NCBI GenBank assembly: GCA_020161935.1
Contig: JAIUNI010000001.1
Span: 1,302,001-1,366,000, forward strand
From: Chloroflexota bacterium
GTDB taxonomy: Bacteria; Chloroflexota; Anaerolineae; Aggregatilineales; Phototrophicaceae
Length of the DNA: 64,000 nt
Reading direction: 5' to 3'
A model generated the notes under the pieces. That model was not told the origin of the DNA, searched no databases, and worked only from the letters and a program-made list of their open reading frames with translations. Each line of letters opens with the position of its first letter. Within the stretch, counting starts at the first letter, position 1. The position numbers and the translations under genes are program-made. This document shows positions 17,408-26,559 of this stretch, piece after piece.

Positions 17408-18544
17408 ATGCAATCTCAAACAATCCCTCGTAATCACAAAATCCCTCATCAAACAGCATCGCTTTTCCGATACATTATCCTTTTGGTGCTGCTTCTGGGG
17501 TTCATTCAGCCCATACATGCCCAAAACGAAATAAAAGCGATTTATGTCTATATTGATACAGTATCTGATCTCACAAATGAAAAGGCTCAAAATTTCTTGG
17601 TGGAGTTACAGGGCAAACTCCAAGATGCAAAAATAAGCGTAGAATTTATGACAGCATTACCTTCTGTGTTTGGAAATAATCTAAGTCCAATCGCAGAGAT
17701 TTTTTTCGCCCCTACTTTTAACGGTGAGCGTATAATTATCGACTACAGCATAACAATTACACCTACCGCAAATACTCTAGTCAAAACTTCTCCCATACTA
17801 AAAAATGGATTACCCATATCAGTAATGATCTCGGAACAAACTGCTATTGATCTCGTATATGGGACAATTCTGTTTACGGCTGATCGATGTGATCTTGCAA
17901 TACCCATATTTGAAAAACTAACCGTATCTAAAGAGATTGCATATCGTCTGAATTACAACTTAGCAACGTGTTACCTAATAGAAGGCGACTACAAAAAAAG
18001 TCTTGATCTATATGATAATCAGCTCTTTACAAATGAAGGTGCTTTTTTAGGTACAAACCTTGCTTGGCTATATCTGCAAACAGATCAAGAAGTGAAAGCC
18101 TTTGAGACGATGGATATTGCTATAAACGATTATAAATACCTTGATGGAAATCGATCAGAACTATTTTCTGATCGCGCCCAACTCTACAATCTCGCCTTCC
18201 GCTACGACGATGCCATCACCGACCTCACAGCCGCCATCGAACTCTCCCCCACCAATCCCGAACTCTATACCCTGCGTGGTCAAACCTATCTCCTACTCTA
18301 CGAATGGGATGCTGTTCTCGCTGACTACAACAAAGCCCTCGAACTCGACCCAACCTATGCCGATGCCTACTACTATCGCGGCGTTCTCTACTACTCGATC
18401 CTCCAAACCGGTCAGGAGATGTACACCGCCGCCCTCGCCGACTTCCAACGCTACCTCGAACTCGCGCCCGAAGGTATCCACGCTGCCGAAGCCACACGCT
18501 ATGCTACCGACATCCAAACCCAAATCAACGCCCTAAACAACTAA
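17408..18544 (+). CDS. Exported TPR-repeat protein with a composition switch
   Basis: A 378-residue protein with a signal or anchor helix (YIILLVLLLGFIQPIHAQN) and a region without recognised domains (about 45-145). Tetratricopeptide repeats follow from about 150 to the C-terminus; the clearest are AQLYNLAFRYDDAITDLTAA, LRGQTYLLLYEWDAVLADYN and YYRGVLYYSI. TPRs mediate protein contacts; no enzymatic part is seen. The ATG at 17408 has GAGGTG seven bases upstream, better than the frame's first ATG at 17378. The first two thirds are AT-rich with A/T-ending codons; from about 18170 the gene abruptly uses C-ending codons. The partner is unknown. Confidence 0.75.
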   Translation: MQSQTIPRNHKIPHQTASLFRYIILLVLLLGFIQPIHAQNEIKAIYVYIDTVSDLTNEKAQNFLVELQGKLQDAKISVEFMTALPSVFGNNLSPIAEIFFAPTFNGERIIIDYSITITPTANTLVKTSPILKNGLPISVMISEQTAIDLVYGTILFTADRCDLAIPIFEKLTVSKEIAYRLNYNLATCYLIEGDYKKSLDLYDNQLFTNEGAFLGTNLAWLYLQTDQEVKAFETMDIAINDYKYLDGNRSELFSDRAQLYNLAFRYDDAITDLTAAIELSPTNPELYTLRGQTYLLLYEWDAVLADYNKALELDPTYADAYYYRGVLYYSILQTGQEMYTAALADFQRYLELAPEGIHAAEATRYATDIQTQINALNN

Positions 18545-18599
18545 TACCCGACAGGCATGCATCTGTCACTATCACCAACCCCAACCCACTAAACAACAA

Positions 18600-18625
18600 T
18601 AGGGGCGTAAGGCTTTACGCCCCTA
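18600..18625. terminator. Terminator-like palindrome after the TPR gene
   Basis: TAGGGGCGTAA (18600-18610) and TTACGCCCCTA (18615-18625) are perfect 11-base arms with a four-base loop, followed by TTTA. It ends the TPR gene. Its TAGGGG...CCCCTA ends resemble the palindrome at 18836-18855, so it may also belong to a repeat family. Confidence 0.7.
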
Positions 18626-18835
18626 TTTACCCTCAAAATTAGCCCTCAAACCATTTTCAAACCGTCCACCAACCCTCTTAATCATCTTGCTCTCCTATTT
18701 GGGTTGGTGAATTGCTTACCAAAAAGAGACCATTTGTTCCACAATAACTAAAACATCTGTGCTATCATATAAGAGTAATAGATTACGTGTATGCGACGCA
18801 ATTTATTCCAACCAACGATATAGGTTGCATTGTAG

Positions 18836-18855
18836 GGGAGCAACATGCTGCTCCC
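18836..18855. repeat. Palindromic intergenic hairpin
   Basis: GGGAGCA (18836-18842) and TGCTCCC (18849-18855) flank a six-base loop, inside a GTAGGGG...CCCTTAC context. It lies in noncoding DNA and is not next to a gene end. Possibly a REP-like element. Confidence 0.45.
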
Positions 18856-19126
18856 TTACTAGCTTAGCAACTACTTGCACCTTAACAACCGCATACCCTT
18901 GGCTATTCGCATTCGCCCTTGTATTGAACTTGTCACTTGAAACTTGCTACTTCAAACTATGGCAATTGGCAATAATGGCGGCGGCAGTCCAAACCACGAT
19001 TTTTCGCCAACTTTGCCAACAATTGACCGAGATAAAGTGTTTTGGATACAAAAATTGCCAGTCGAAATTGCCGAAATTGCCGCCAATTGTGCCAACTGAC
19101 AATTCTGACATTGACGACACTGACGA

Positions 19127-19176
19127 CATTTGCGACAAATCAGCGATTTCTCAACAGCAGCAACAACAGCAACAGC
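19127..19176 (+). repeat. Dispersed repeat, copy A (CATTTGCGACAAAT plus CAG-rich run)
   Basis: It begins CATTTGCGACAAAT, continues with TTCTCAACAGCA and ends in CAACAACAGCAACAGC. The inverted copy B at 39165-39216 shares the first 14 bases and the TTCTCAACAGCA block exactly. Both copies are intergenic. Confidence 0.6.
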
Positions 19177-19495
19177 GTTAAAAACTTCCGAAATCGAAGA
19201 ATTTGAAGAATTTTATGACCGAAGGAAATCCTCTAGGTTGAAGTTTCGACAAATCACTCGCTCAAATCCGCTGTCATCCGCCATTTCGTTTTTGCAGTTT
19301 TTGCAGCATTTGGCCTTTTTCTATTCTTCCACCACCGTCACCAAACGTTGTAACAACTGCAACATATGCAACATTTTAGACACTTGAAACATTAGTATCT
19401 GGTTATGGTCACCTTGAACAGCACTATAGCGTTCCCATTTCAAATGATGTACAACCGTAACCAGTACTACTTTTCAAATCCCGTTCGGAGTCGAT

Positions 19496-22111
19496 ATGAA
19501 GATTTTGCGTAATACTTTGCTTGTTTTATTGGTGGTAATTGTCCTCCTCGTCATAGGTGGGGTCGTTATCTTCAACCGCTGGACGCGCGGCCCGCTGCCT
19601 CAACACGATGGCGAAATCACCATCACCGCTGGTGACAAATCCATCGGCGCTCAAACCGTCTCAATCGTTGGTCTGACAGATAAAGTTGATATTATTCGGG
19701 ATAGCTGGGGCATCCCCCAGATCTATGCCTCCAATGTCCACGACCTGATGTTCGCTCAGGGCTTCACGCAAGCCCAAGATCGCTGGTGGCAAATGGAATT
19801 CTCCCGCCACATTGGTAGCGGGTCGATTCAAGAACTCACCGGCGCGAACGAAGATGTCATGGGTCAGGATGTCTTTATCCGCACCGCTGGCTGGCGCAAA
19901 GCTGCCGAAAATGACTACACCGTCTATGATGAGGATAGCAAAACCGTCCTCCAATCCTTCGCTGATGGTGTAAATGCCTACATCCTCAACCGCCCCGCAG
20001 GTCAGCTTGCCTTTGAATACAACCTGCTCGGCATCACCGGAGTTAACGTCCCCATTCAGCCGTGGACACCCATCGACTCGCTCGTTTGGGCAAAAGTCAT
20101 GGCGTGGGATTTGAGTGGTAACCGTGGTATGGAACTCTTACGTTCCGAGTTGTACGCTAAACTCGGTCAGGAAATGACCGACGAGTTCATCCCGCCCTAC
20201 CCCTTCGATCAACCTGAAGGCAAGAAGCCAACGATCCTCCAAACTGAAGACTTACCGATTGGAGAAACCAGCCTAACCGCTTCAGCCGCCGATACAGCCG
20301 GTATCATCGGTGTATCCACCGTTCTCGCGGGTAACATCACCCCCGATCACGACCTATTCCGCGATCAACCCGCTATCGGGAGCAATAACTGGGTTATCAG
20401 TGGCTCACGTACCGAATCCGGTAAACCCATTCTCGCCAACGACCCGCATCTCGGCATTGGTATGCCATCCATCTGGTACGAAATCGGCCTTCATTGCCAA
20501 CCAGTAAGTGATGCCTGCCCGTTCGAAGTCACGGGTTTCGCTCTTCCCGCCACCCCCGGTGTCATCATCGGTCACAACGCCAATATCGCGTGGGGTCTCA
20601 CCAACGTCGGGCCGGATACCCAAGACCTCTACATGCTCAAAATCAATCCCGACAACCCGCTCCAATACGAGTGGAATGGCGAGTGGCGCGATATGACGAC
20701 CCGTGACGAAATCATAAAGGTCGGCGATAGCGAGGAAACCACGACCATCACCGTTCGCGAAACCCACCTCGGCCCGATCATCAATGACAATCAACTGGAC
20801 GAAAACGGTAAGCCGTTGGGTTTCAACAATGTAGACCCGATGGCCTTCAAATGGACGGCCACCGCCGAACCCGGAACCATCCTCAAAGCCATCATCCTGC
20901 TCAACAAAGCCGCTAATTGGGATGACTTCCGTAACGCTGCCAGCTACTTCGATGTCCCTGCCCAAAACCTGATTTACGCCGACATCGAAGGCAACATCGG
21001 CTACCAAACCCCCGGTCGCATCCCCATTCGCGCCGAAGGTCACAGCGGTCTGCTACCCGTTGATGGCACAACCGATCAATACGAGTGGAAGGGTTATATC
21101 CCCTTTGACGATCTCCCACGCATCTACAACCCGCCGCGTGGCTATATCGCTACCGCCAATCAAGCTGTCGTCCCGCCGGAATACTACGACCAGCTAAAGG
21201 AACAAATCGGCGGTGAGTTCGGTGAAAACAGTAACTACTTCATCAGCCAAGAATGGTCGTACGGCTATCGTGCTGAACGCATCAACGAACTCATCAACGC
21301 CACCGACAAACACACAATTGAAAGTGTACAAACCATTCAGGGCGACGATAAGATGATTAGCGCCGAGGAAATTCTGCCAGCGCTCGCCTCGCTCGATTTT
21401 GGTGATCAGAAGTACAACGATGCCCGCGACTGGCTGCTCGATTGGGACTATCAAATGACGATGGTTAGTCAGCAAGGAGGTTTATACGGCTACTTCTGGA
21501 TGAACCTGCTCAAAAACCTATTTGACGATCAGCTTGGGGATATTGGAGTCGCCGACGAGGGCGATCAAAGCATGTGGGCGGTTCATCTCTTGCTCGAAAA
21601 ACCGGATGATGCGTGGTGGGATGATGTCAATACCGCCGATACCACCGAAACCCGTGATGACATCCTCATCCGTACTTTCCGTGCCGCCTACGACCAAATC
21701 TCGGCAGAACAAGGCGATAATCGTGAAAATTGGGCATGGGGCAAACTCCACACGGCAACCTTCGTCAGCAACCCGCTCGGACAAAGTGGTATCGACATCA
21801 TCGAGAATATGGTGAACCGCGGCCCCTACGAAACCGCTGGTGGCCCCGATATTGTCAACGCGACCGGCTTCGATACATCCGCCGGAAACTTCGAGGTCGA
21901 TTGGCTGCCTTCAATGCGGATGGTCGTCGACTTAAACGACCTTACCCAGAGCCAAACTATGCACACCACGGGGCAAAGTGGTCATCCATTCAGTAACCAC
22001 TACGCCGATATGATCGACTCGTGGCGAGAGATTCTCTACCACCCGATGCTCTGGACACCCGATCAGGTGGACTCGGCTAAGGTCAACGTTCTCGTCCTGA
22101 AACCCGGCTAA
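19496..22111 (+). CDS. Penicillin acylase family (S45, Ntn-hydrolase) protein
   Basis: A membrane-anchored or exported amidohydrolase of 871 residues that self-processes into alpha and beta chains. An N-terminal hydrophobic helix (residues 5-26) is followed by the alpha region (VDIIRDSWGIPQIYA; FTQAQDRWWQMEFSR). The nucleophile is Ser296 in AIGSNNWVISG, which becomes the beta-chain N-terminus after cleavage. NDPHLGIGMPSIWYE and a later NANIAWGLTNV-type segment are typical family motifs. Relatives hydrolyse penicillins, acyl-homoserine lactones or other N-acyl amides; the substrate is not evident. The start follows CGGAG. It is a single gene ending in a hairpin shared with the convergent oxygenase gene. 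Confidence 0.92.
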   Translation: MKILRNTLLVLLVVIVLLVIGGVVIFNRWTRGPLPQHDGEITITAGDKSIGAQTVSIVGLTDKVDIIRDSWGIPQIYASNVHDLMFAQGFTQAQDRWWQMEFSRHIGSGSIQELTGANEDVMGQDVFIRTAGWRKAAENDYTVYDEDSKTVLQSFADGVNAYILNRPAGQLAFEYNLLGITGVNVPIQPWTPIDSLVWAKVMAWDLSGNRGMELLRSELYAKLGQEMTDEFIPPYPFDQPEGKKPTILQTEDLPIGETSLTASAADTAGIIGVSTVLAGNITPDHDLFRDQPAIGSNNWVISGSRTESGKPILANDPHLGIGMPSIWYEIGLHCQPVSDACPFEVTGFALPATPGVIIGHNANIAWGLTNVGPDTQDLYMLKINPDNPLQYEWNGEWRDMTTRDEIIKVGDSEETTTITVRETHLGPIINDNQLDENGKPLGFNNVDPMAFKWTATAEPGTILKAIILLNKAANWDDFRNAASYFDVPAQNLIYADIEGNIGYQTPGRIPIRAEGHSGLLPVDGTTDQYEWKGYIPFDDLPRIYNPPRGYIATANQAVVPPEYYDQLKEQIGGEFGENSNYFISQEWSYGYRAERINELINATDKHTIESVQTIQGDDKMISAEEILPALASLDFGDQKYNDARDWLLDWDYQMTMVSQQGGLYGYFWMNLLKNLFDDQLGDIGVADEGDQSMWAVHLLLEKPDDAWWDDVNTADTTETRDDILIRTFRAAYDQISAEQGDNRENWAWGKLHTATFVSNPLGQSGIDIIENMVNRGPYETAGGPDIVNATGFDTSAGNFEVDWLPSMRMVVDLNDLTQSQTMHTTGQSGHPFSNHYADMIDSWREILYHPMLWTPDQVDSAKVNVLVLKPG

Positions 22112-22125
22112 AAAGCCGAATCAAA

Positions 22126-22151
22126 AGGGGCATGATTTTACTCATGCCCCT
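22126..22151. terminator. Bidirectional terminator between convergent genes
   Basis: AGGGGCATGA (22126-22135) and TCATGCCCCT (22142-22151) form a perfect ten-base stem with a six-base loop. It is preceded by AAAA and sits between the acylase stop and the Rieske oxygenase stop. Confidence 0.75.
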
Positions 22152-22160
22152 CCACAAAAC

Positions 22161-23291
22161 CTACTTAGTCAGGAACTCATGTACCAGCGACTGAAAATGA
22201 TGAACACCGTTCTCACGCAGCACCGAGAACCGTCCTTGGTTATACACATTAGACTTTAAGCCCTTCTGTACATTCTCGCAGATTTCGATGTCTTCCTGCT
22301 GTATCTGGTCACTAAACGCGATAATCTGCTGCATACTATCCCAGCCCTCGCCTGTCCCCGGCTGTTGAAAATACCACTCGAAAATCGTCAGGGTTTTGTC
22401 CGGCCCGAGAGGCAAAATGATGTTGATGGATGTGTTATCGAGGTAAACATTCAACATCACGTTCGGAAATATCCAATAGTAAAGTGCTTCTGCCTCGGCC
22501 TCGGTACGTACATATCGCCGGTCACGCACTTCGCCTTCTACAGGGCGAATAGGCGCGTACTGAGAGGAATAATATCGGTAGGTATCAACGCGGTATTGGT
22601 CATAATCCAACTCTTTGAACAACCCCGGATGCGCTATCGGTAGGTGATACCCTTCCAGATAGTTATCGACGTAAACCTTCCAATTACAGTCAATCACATA
22701 ATCGCGCCGTTCGATCAAGCTCATCTTGCTCAGGTCAAAGCCCTTGCTGAAAATTTCCGTCTCTATCGCCCCATAACTCTCGCTCATCGGTGCAGCGTTC
22801 GGATCGAGATTAACAAAGACCCACGGCCCCCACTCCTCCACCCGAATGGCCGATAAACACACATCTTCTTTCTCCCAGTTTTCAACACCCTCGAACTCCG
22901 GTGCGCGTGTGAGCCGCCCTTCGAGGTCATACGTCCACCCGTGATATTTACACTGGAGGCTTTTACGGTTGCCCTGCCCCAATGCGACCGGCCCTGCGCG
23001 ATGCATACACACGTTGTAAAACCCACGCAGCTTTTCGTCTAACCCGCGCGTAATGACCAACGGTTGCCCCACAACCTCACATGCAAAATAATCGCCTACC
23101 CGCTGCACTTGATCTATTCGTCCAACGGGCTGCCATGTCTTATAAAAAATCTTCTGCTTTTCGAGTTCCAACATACGCGGGTCTGTATACCAACTGGCTG
23201 GTAACGTCTCTGCCTGAGCCAACTTATCAGTAGGTGTAAAGCTGTTTAGGTTAAGGGGCTGTTCTAAAGAGTCGAAATTTAAGGGTTTCAT
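22161..23291 (-). CDS. Rieske [2Fe-2S] aromatic-ring-hydroxylating-type oxygenase, alpha subunit
   Basis: A terminal oxygenase of 376 residues. The N-terminal Rieske domain has CMHRAGPVALGQGNRK followed by LQCKYHGWTYDLEG, giving the C-x-H and C-x2-H cluster ligands. The C-terminal catalytic domain has DCNWKVYVDNYLEGYHLPIAHPGLF, supplying the bridging Asp and the two His ligands of the mononuclear iron. Members hydroxylate aromatics, choline, carnitine or similar amines; YLEGYHLPIAHP is like the choline/carnitine-type branch, but this is tentative. No reductase, ferredoxin or beta subunit is adjacent, so electrons must come from elsewhere. It appears to be a monocistronic gene. Confidence 0.92.
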   Translation of the reverse strand: MKPLNFDSLEQPLNLNSFTPTDKLAQAETLPASWYTDPRMLELEKQKIFYKTWQPVGRIDQVQRVGDYFACEVVGQPLVITRGLDEKLRGFYNVCMHRAGPVALGQGNRKSLQCKYHGWTYDLEGRLTRAPEFEGVENWEKEDVCLSAIRVEEWGPWVFVNLDPNAAPMSESYGAIETEIFSKGFDLSKMSLIERRDYVIDCNWKVYVDNYLEGYHLPIAHPGLFKELDYDQYRVDTYRYYSSQYAPIRPVEGEVRDRRYVRTEAEAEALYYWIFPNVMLNVYLDNTSINIILPLGPDKTLTIFEWYFQQPGTGEGWDSMQQIIAFSDQIQQEDIEICENVQKGLKSNVYNQGRFSVLRENGVHHFQSLVHEFLTK

Positions 23292-23508
23292 AATGGCTCC
23301 AATTTACAAGTGGGCGAGAAATATAAAAACAAAGGGAATGGCTGATGTCATTCCCTGAATATGCAATTTTCTAATCTGCAAAGGTCATTTATCTGCGAGG
23401 GCGAGCAAACACAAGGTATAACTGGAGCGAGGAAGTTCCAGCAGGTAAATCGAGATGTCCAATGAACTTACCATTGTGGCATCCTAGAAGAAGATCAATA
23501 CAGAGAGC

Positions 23509-23730
23509 TTAAAATACGATCCGCTTAGTCGCCAGCAAAAAAGCCAGCCCCAAAATAGCCACGTTCATAAACAGGAAGATCGAGATAAACATCCGCTCTA
23601 CAGCCGTCATACCAAGAAAGAGCTTCTGAACCTTCTGCTCTTGGTCGTCAACGATCTCTAGGCCGATGTCGCCTTCAAAATCAAGGCTGTCGTCATCGTC
23701 AATTGAATTATTACGCAGTTCGTCTAACAT
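23509..23730 (-). CDS. Small single-helix membrane protein, unknown
   Basis: A 73-residue protein with an acidic N-terminal half (NNSIDDDDSLDFEGDIGLEIVDD), a linker and one C-terminal membrane helix (MFISIFLFMNVAILGLAFLLA), closing with a short basic tail. The ATG at 23730 is preferred over a GTG one codon earlier because GGGGG lies upstream. It precedes nothing obvious and follows the larger membrane protein gene 65 bases upstream, possibly in one unit. No family recognised. Confidence 0.6.
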   Translation of the reverse strand: MLDELRNNSIDDDDSLDFEGDIGLEIVDDQEQKVQKLFLGMTAVERMFISIFLFMNVAILGLAFLLATKRIVF

Positions 23731-23795
23731 CACTTAACCCCCACTGCCAAGTACGGTGTCATCTATTTGTAGAATAGCCGAGAAGCACGGTACTG

Positions 23796-25166
23796 TCAAT
23801 TTACACGTTTCCATACACCGTCGGCTAGTCGGAATGTAATCTCAGTCTGTTGTATAGCAGCGCCTTCACCGACGATCACAACCACTCTTAAAATGGTCGT
23901 CCCATCCGCTTGGATTTCACTTTGTACCGAGCTAACCTGCTTTTTGCCTGTCACTTCGTTCATACTAAATCGCTGGTAGGCTAAGTTACGTGCCGCCTCA
24001 TCGCGCGTGTCATATAAGGCTAAATAGCTCGCTTCATCGCGCTTCTGGAGCAGTTCATCTTCTAACTCCAGCCGCCACGTCAAGTAATCGCGCCAATCTA
24101 ACCCTGCCTGCTCCACAGGTTTACCGGTCACCTGCGTCAACAAGCTCAGGTTAGAATCCGGTGCCATAGCATGTACCAACTGTCCAACTGCCTCCGCACC
24201 ATAATTGGTTGCTAGGCTGCCGACTATATAGGCTCCCGTATCAACCTGCGCCATATTCCCAACCAACCACGAGACAACCGCCTGCCGCAGGTAATATGCA
24301 TCGGTGGGGTAAACAGGCTGCATGTTATTCGAGGCTTGCAAGATCAAACGGTCAGCCAGCTTTTCTGCTACCGCAAGCTGTGCATCAACCTCAAACGGCA
24401 TATCAGTTCGCGCCCGCCGAATATAAGGTGATGGAATCTGCATTCGCCAATCATCACCCGCTGCCCATGCAGTTTGAAGGGCTTCATCCGGCACAACCTC
24501 AACCGTAATTTCCGGGATCACCGCGCAAGCCAACGCCTCACAAGCCGTCCGTGACCACAGAGACATCTTTTCCGCCACTGACTGCGCGAATGTCTTATCC
24601 ACCATGTTGTAGCGAACGGTGACGTTCTGGACTTTTTGAACTTCTAAAGCACCCCAGAAGGTGTAGTCTGGGGGAACATGCCGCCATCCATCCTCATACC
24701 GCCAATAGAACCAAACGCGCGTATAAGGTATGCCGTTTACGATCTCCTGTACGCTCACCCGCGCCCGTGAACGCTCGACTGCAATATCCGAAACGGTACC
24801 TGAAAGCTGCACCCCATCTTGCATCTTTAAGTCTTGGTATTGGTTAAATATCTGCTGCTGGACTTGAAGCCAATCCGCCGACGCGCTCCGTTGTATCGAA
24901 GCAAAACTTGCATAATCGCCCAAGCGCAGCGCCGTAAACTCGGCATCTACAGTGCTGCGTAATGTCTGCTCGATTTCTTGCTCAACCGAATCCAAGCGCC
25001 AGACAATCAGCGCCGCGATCCCACCAAAGAAACCAATCACAATAGCAAGGAAAATAAACAGCCTCAGCAGCCTTACCCGCCGCTTGCGCTTGGCCTCAGC
25101 ACTTTCACCCGTGCGCTGAACCTGTGTCTTTTCCGCCTCAATTTCCCAATCAAAACGTAAGCCCAT
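23796..25166 (-). CDS. Single-pass membrane protein with large extracytoplasmic region, unknown
   Basis: A 456-residue protein with a cytoplasmic basic segment (AEAKRKRRVRLLRL), one membrane helix (about 34-58: LFIFLAIVIGFFGGIAALIVW), then an extracytoplasmic part. The first 150 residues outside look like a SnoaL/NTF2-like beta domain (VDAEFTALRLGDYASFASIQ...RVWFYWRYEDGWRHVPPDYTFWG). The rest is a helical region reminiscent of peptidase-MA-like proteins, but I see no HExxH motif. It starts three bases past the biotin ligase stop, so the two are co-transcribed. Function not assigned. Confidence 0.65.
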   Translation of the reverse strand: MGLRFDWEIEAEKTQVQRTGESAEAKRKRRVRLLRLFIFLAIVIGFFGGIAALIVWRLDSVEQEIEQTLRSTVDAEFTALRLGDYASFASIQRSASADWLQVQQQIFNQYQDLKMQDGVQLSGTVSDIAVERSRARVSVQEIVNGIPYTRVWFYWRYEDGWRHVPPDYTFWGALEVQKVQNVTVRYNMVDKTFAQSVAEKMSLWSRTACEALACAVIPEITVEVVPDEALQTAWAAGDDWRMQIPSPYIRRARTDMPFEVDAQLAVAEKLADRLILQASNNMQPVYPTDAYYLRQAVVSWLVGNMAQVDTGAYIVGSLATNYGAEAVGQLVHAMAPDSNLSLLTQVTGKPVEQAGLDWRDYLTWRLELEDELLQKRDEASYLALYDTRDEAARNLAYQRFSMNEVTGKKQVSSVQSEIQADGTTILRVVVIVGEGAAIQQTEITFRLADGVWKRVN

Positions 25167-25169
25167 GCT

Positions 25170-25922
25170 TTATCCTAACGCTACATCCCCAGCGATGACT
25201 CGCTCGATCTGTCCATTGGCTAGTCGTACAAACAGTGAACCATCGTGTTCAACAGTTTCAGCCACGCCAGTCACTTCACGGTCGGCTGTACGAATGCTTA
25301 CCTGCTGCCCTAACGTGACCAAACGATTTCGCCATGTCTCATAGACTGCTGTGGTACCAAACTGCGCTGCCCAATAGTCGATTCGGGAGAGCAAAACCTC
25401 AATCAAATCAATCAGCTCTACACGCTTGCCCAAGACTGGTTCAATGCTAACAGCCTTTTCGGCGAGTTCAGTATCCGTAAAATCAATTCTGACATTCACA
25501 CCCATACCCAGAACGACACCCATCAGTTGTCCGTTTTCCCAAACGACTTCTGGAAGAATACCCGAAACTTTTAGACCGTTCAGCAAGACATCATTCGGCC
25601 ACTTGATACCAACCTGCTCTAGTCCTAATCCCTTTATCATATCGTAAATCGCCAGAGCGCCGACCATTGTCATGTGCGTGAGCGCCTGTGCTTGCGGGCG
25701 TAAAATGACCGTGACAATCAGTGCGCTGTCCGGTGGTGTAAACCACGTTCGCCCTAAGCGCCCTTTTCCTTTGACCTGTTCGCCGGCAATCACGACCGAC
25801 CCGCTAACCGCCCCATTCGCTAACCATGTCAGCGCCTCATTATTTGTGCTGCCAATTTGTGAGAAGTAACGGACAAGTCGTGGTTGCAATCGTTCAATGA
25901 GCTGTGCTTCAGTCAATATCAT
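25170..25922 (-). CDS. birA: Biotin-[acetyl-CoA-carboxylase] ligase (monofunctional BirA)
   Basis: Attaches biotin to carboxyl carrier proteins. The 250-residue protein lacks the N-terminal DNA-binding wing of E. coli BirA, so it is an enzyme only. Motifs are the biotin-AMP loop KGKGRLGRTWFTPPDSAL (about 50-68), the lysine/ATP segment GIKWPNDVLLNGLKVSGILPE, and VVLGMGVNVR. The C-terminal SH3-like domain ends in VRLANGQIERVIAGDVALG. It begins an operon with the downstream membrane protein and is divergent from the HIT gene. Confidence 0.94.
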   Translation of the reverse strand: MILTEAQLIERLQPRLVRYFSQIGSTNNEALTWLANGAVSGSVVIAGEQVKGKGRLGRTWFTPPDSALIVTVILRPQAQALTHMTMVGALAIYDMIKGLGLEQVGIKWPNDVLLNGLKVSGILPEVVWENGQLMGVVLGMGVNVRIDFTDTELAEKAVSIEPVLGKRVELIDLIEVLLSRIDYWAAQFGTTAVYETWRNRLVTLGQQVSIRTADREVTGVAETVEHDGSLFVRLANGQIERVIAGDVALG

Positions 25923-26052
25923 GCCAACATCCTCTTTTCAACCTGCCGATTGTATCACCATTAAATGTCCCATAGAACTACCAACACCTCTGTAAGATTG
26001 CTATACTGTGATGAACTGTTCCTGAACACTTGGTCATATTAGGCGAAATCTC

Positions 26053-26559
26053 ATGGATCATCTCTATACCCCGTGGCGTATGGCCTATATTCGTGGTGAA
26101 AAAAAGCCAGTAGACGGTTGCATTTTTTGTCAGCTTGCCACCGCTAACCATGACAATCAACTCGTCATCGCCTACGCAGATCACGTATACGTCACGCTCA
26201 ATAAATACCCGTACAACAATGGGCATTTGATGATAATCCCCTACGAGCACGTCGAAAGCCTTGAAATGCTGCCGACTGAGGTACTGACTGACCTCATGCT
26301 CACGACCAACAAAGCACTAGCTGTCCTCCGTAAAAACTATAACCCACCTGCATTTAATCTCGGTGCAAACTTGGGTGCCGCTGCCGGTGCGGGTATTGCT
26401 GAACACTTTCACTTCCATATTGTGCCGCGCTGGCCCGGTGATGCGAACTTTATGGCAGTCGTCGGTAACACGCGCGTCATTCCAGATACCCTCGAAAATG
26501 TCTTTACCGAGCTAAAAGCAGGTTGGCATACGCTGTTTCCACAGGAAAAAACACCATGA
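26053..26559 (+). CDS. HIT family nucleotide hydrolase
   Basis: A 168-residue protein. The catalytic triad HFHFHIVPRWPGD (about 115-127) is the HIT H-x-H-x-H motif. The N-terminal DHLYTPWRMAYIRGEKK and zinc-binding-like CIFCQLA match Ap4A-hydrolase/phosphorylase-like HIT proteins. Such enzymes split dinucleoside polyphosphates or AMP conjugates in the cytoplasm. The stop overlaps the next ATG by four bases (ATGA), giving translational coupling to the thiolase. Confidence 0.93.
   Translation: MDHLYTPWRMAYIRGEKKPVDGCIFCQLATANHDNQLVIAYADHVYVTLNKYPYNNGHLMIIPYEHVESLEMLPTEVLTDLMLTTNKALAVLRKNYNPPAFNLGANLGAAAGAGIAEHFHFHIVPRWPGDANFMAVVGNTRVIPDTLENVFTELKAGWHTLFPQEKTP

Larger units (their letters stand above)
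18545..19495. other. Gene-free region with hairpins, short direct repeats and a dispersed CAG-rich element
   Basis: No convincing gene in 950 bases; frames here are low-complexity and lack a supported start. It holds a terminator (18600-18625), a related palindrome (18836-18855), clustered short repeats (AAATTGCCGAAATTGCCGCC, GACGACACTGACGACATTTG, TTTTTGCAGTTTTTGCAG) and a CAG/CAA run near 19150-19176. The motif at 19127-19176 recurs inverted at 39165-39216. Confidence 0.6.

Noticed and set aside
18759..19181. 140-codon plus-strand frame in the gene-free region
   Set aside because: The product is low-complexity (Gln and Asp/Thr runs) and the stretch is built of short repeats; no ribosome-binding site precedes the start.
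20405..21043. Long minus-strand frame (212 codons) opposite the penicillin acylase gene
   Set aside because: It is the antisense shadow of a clear family member, and its product shows no domain or good start. Similar shadows opposite the kinase (44543-45547), amidohydrolase (55322-55978) and radical SAM genes (56831-57505) were rejected for the same reason.
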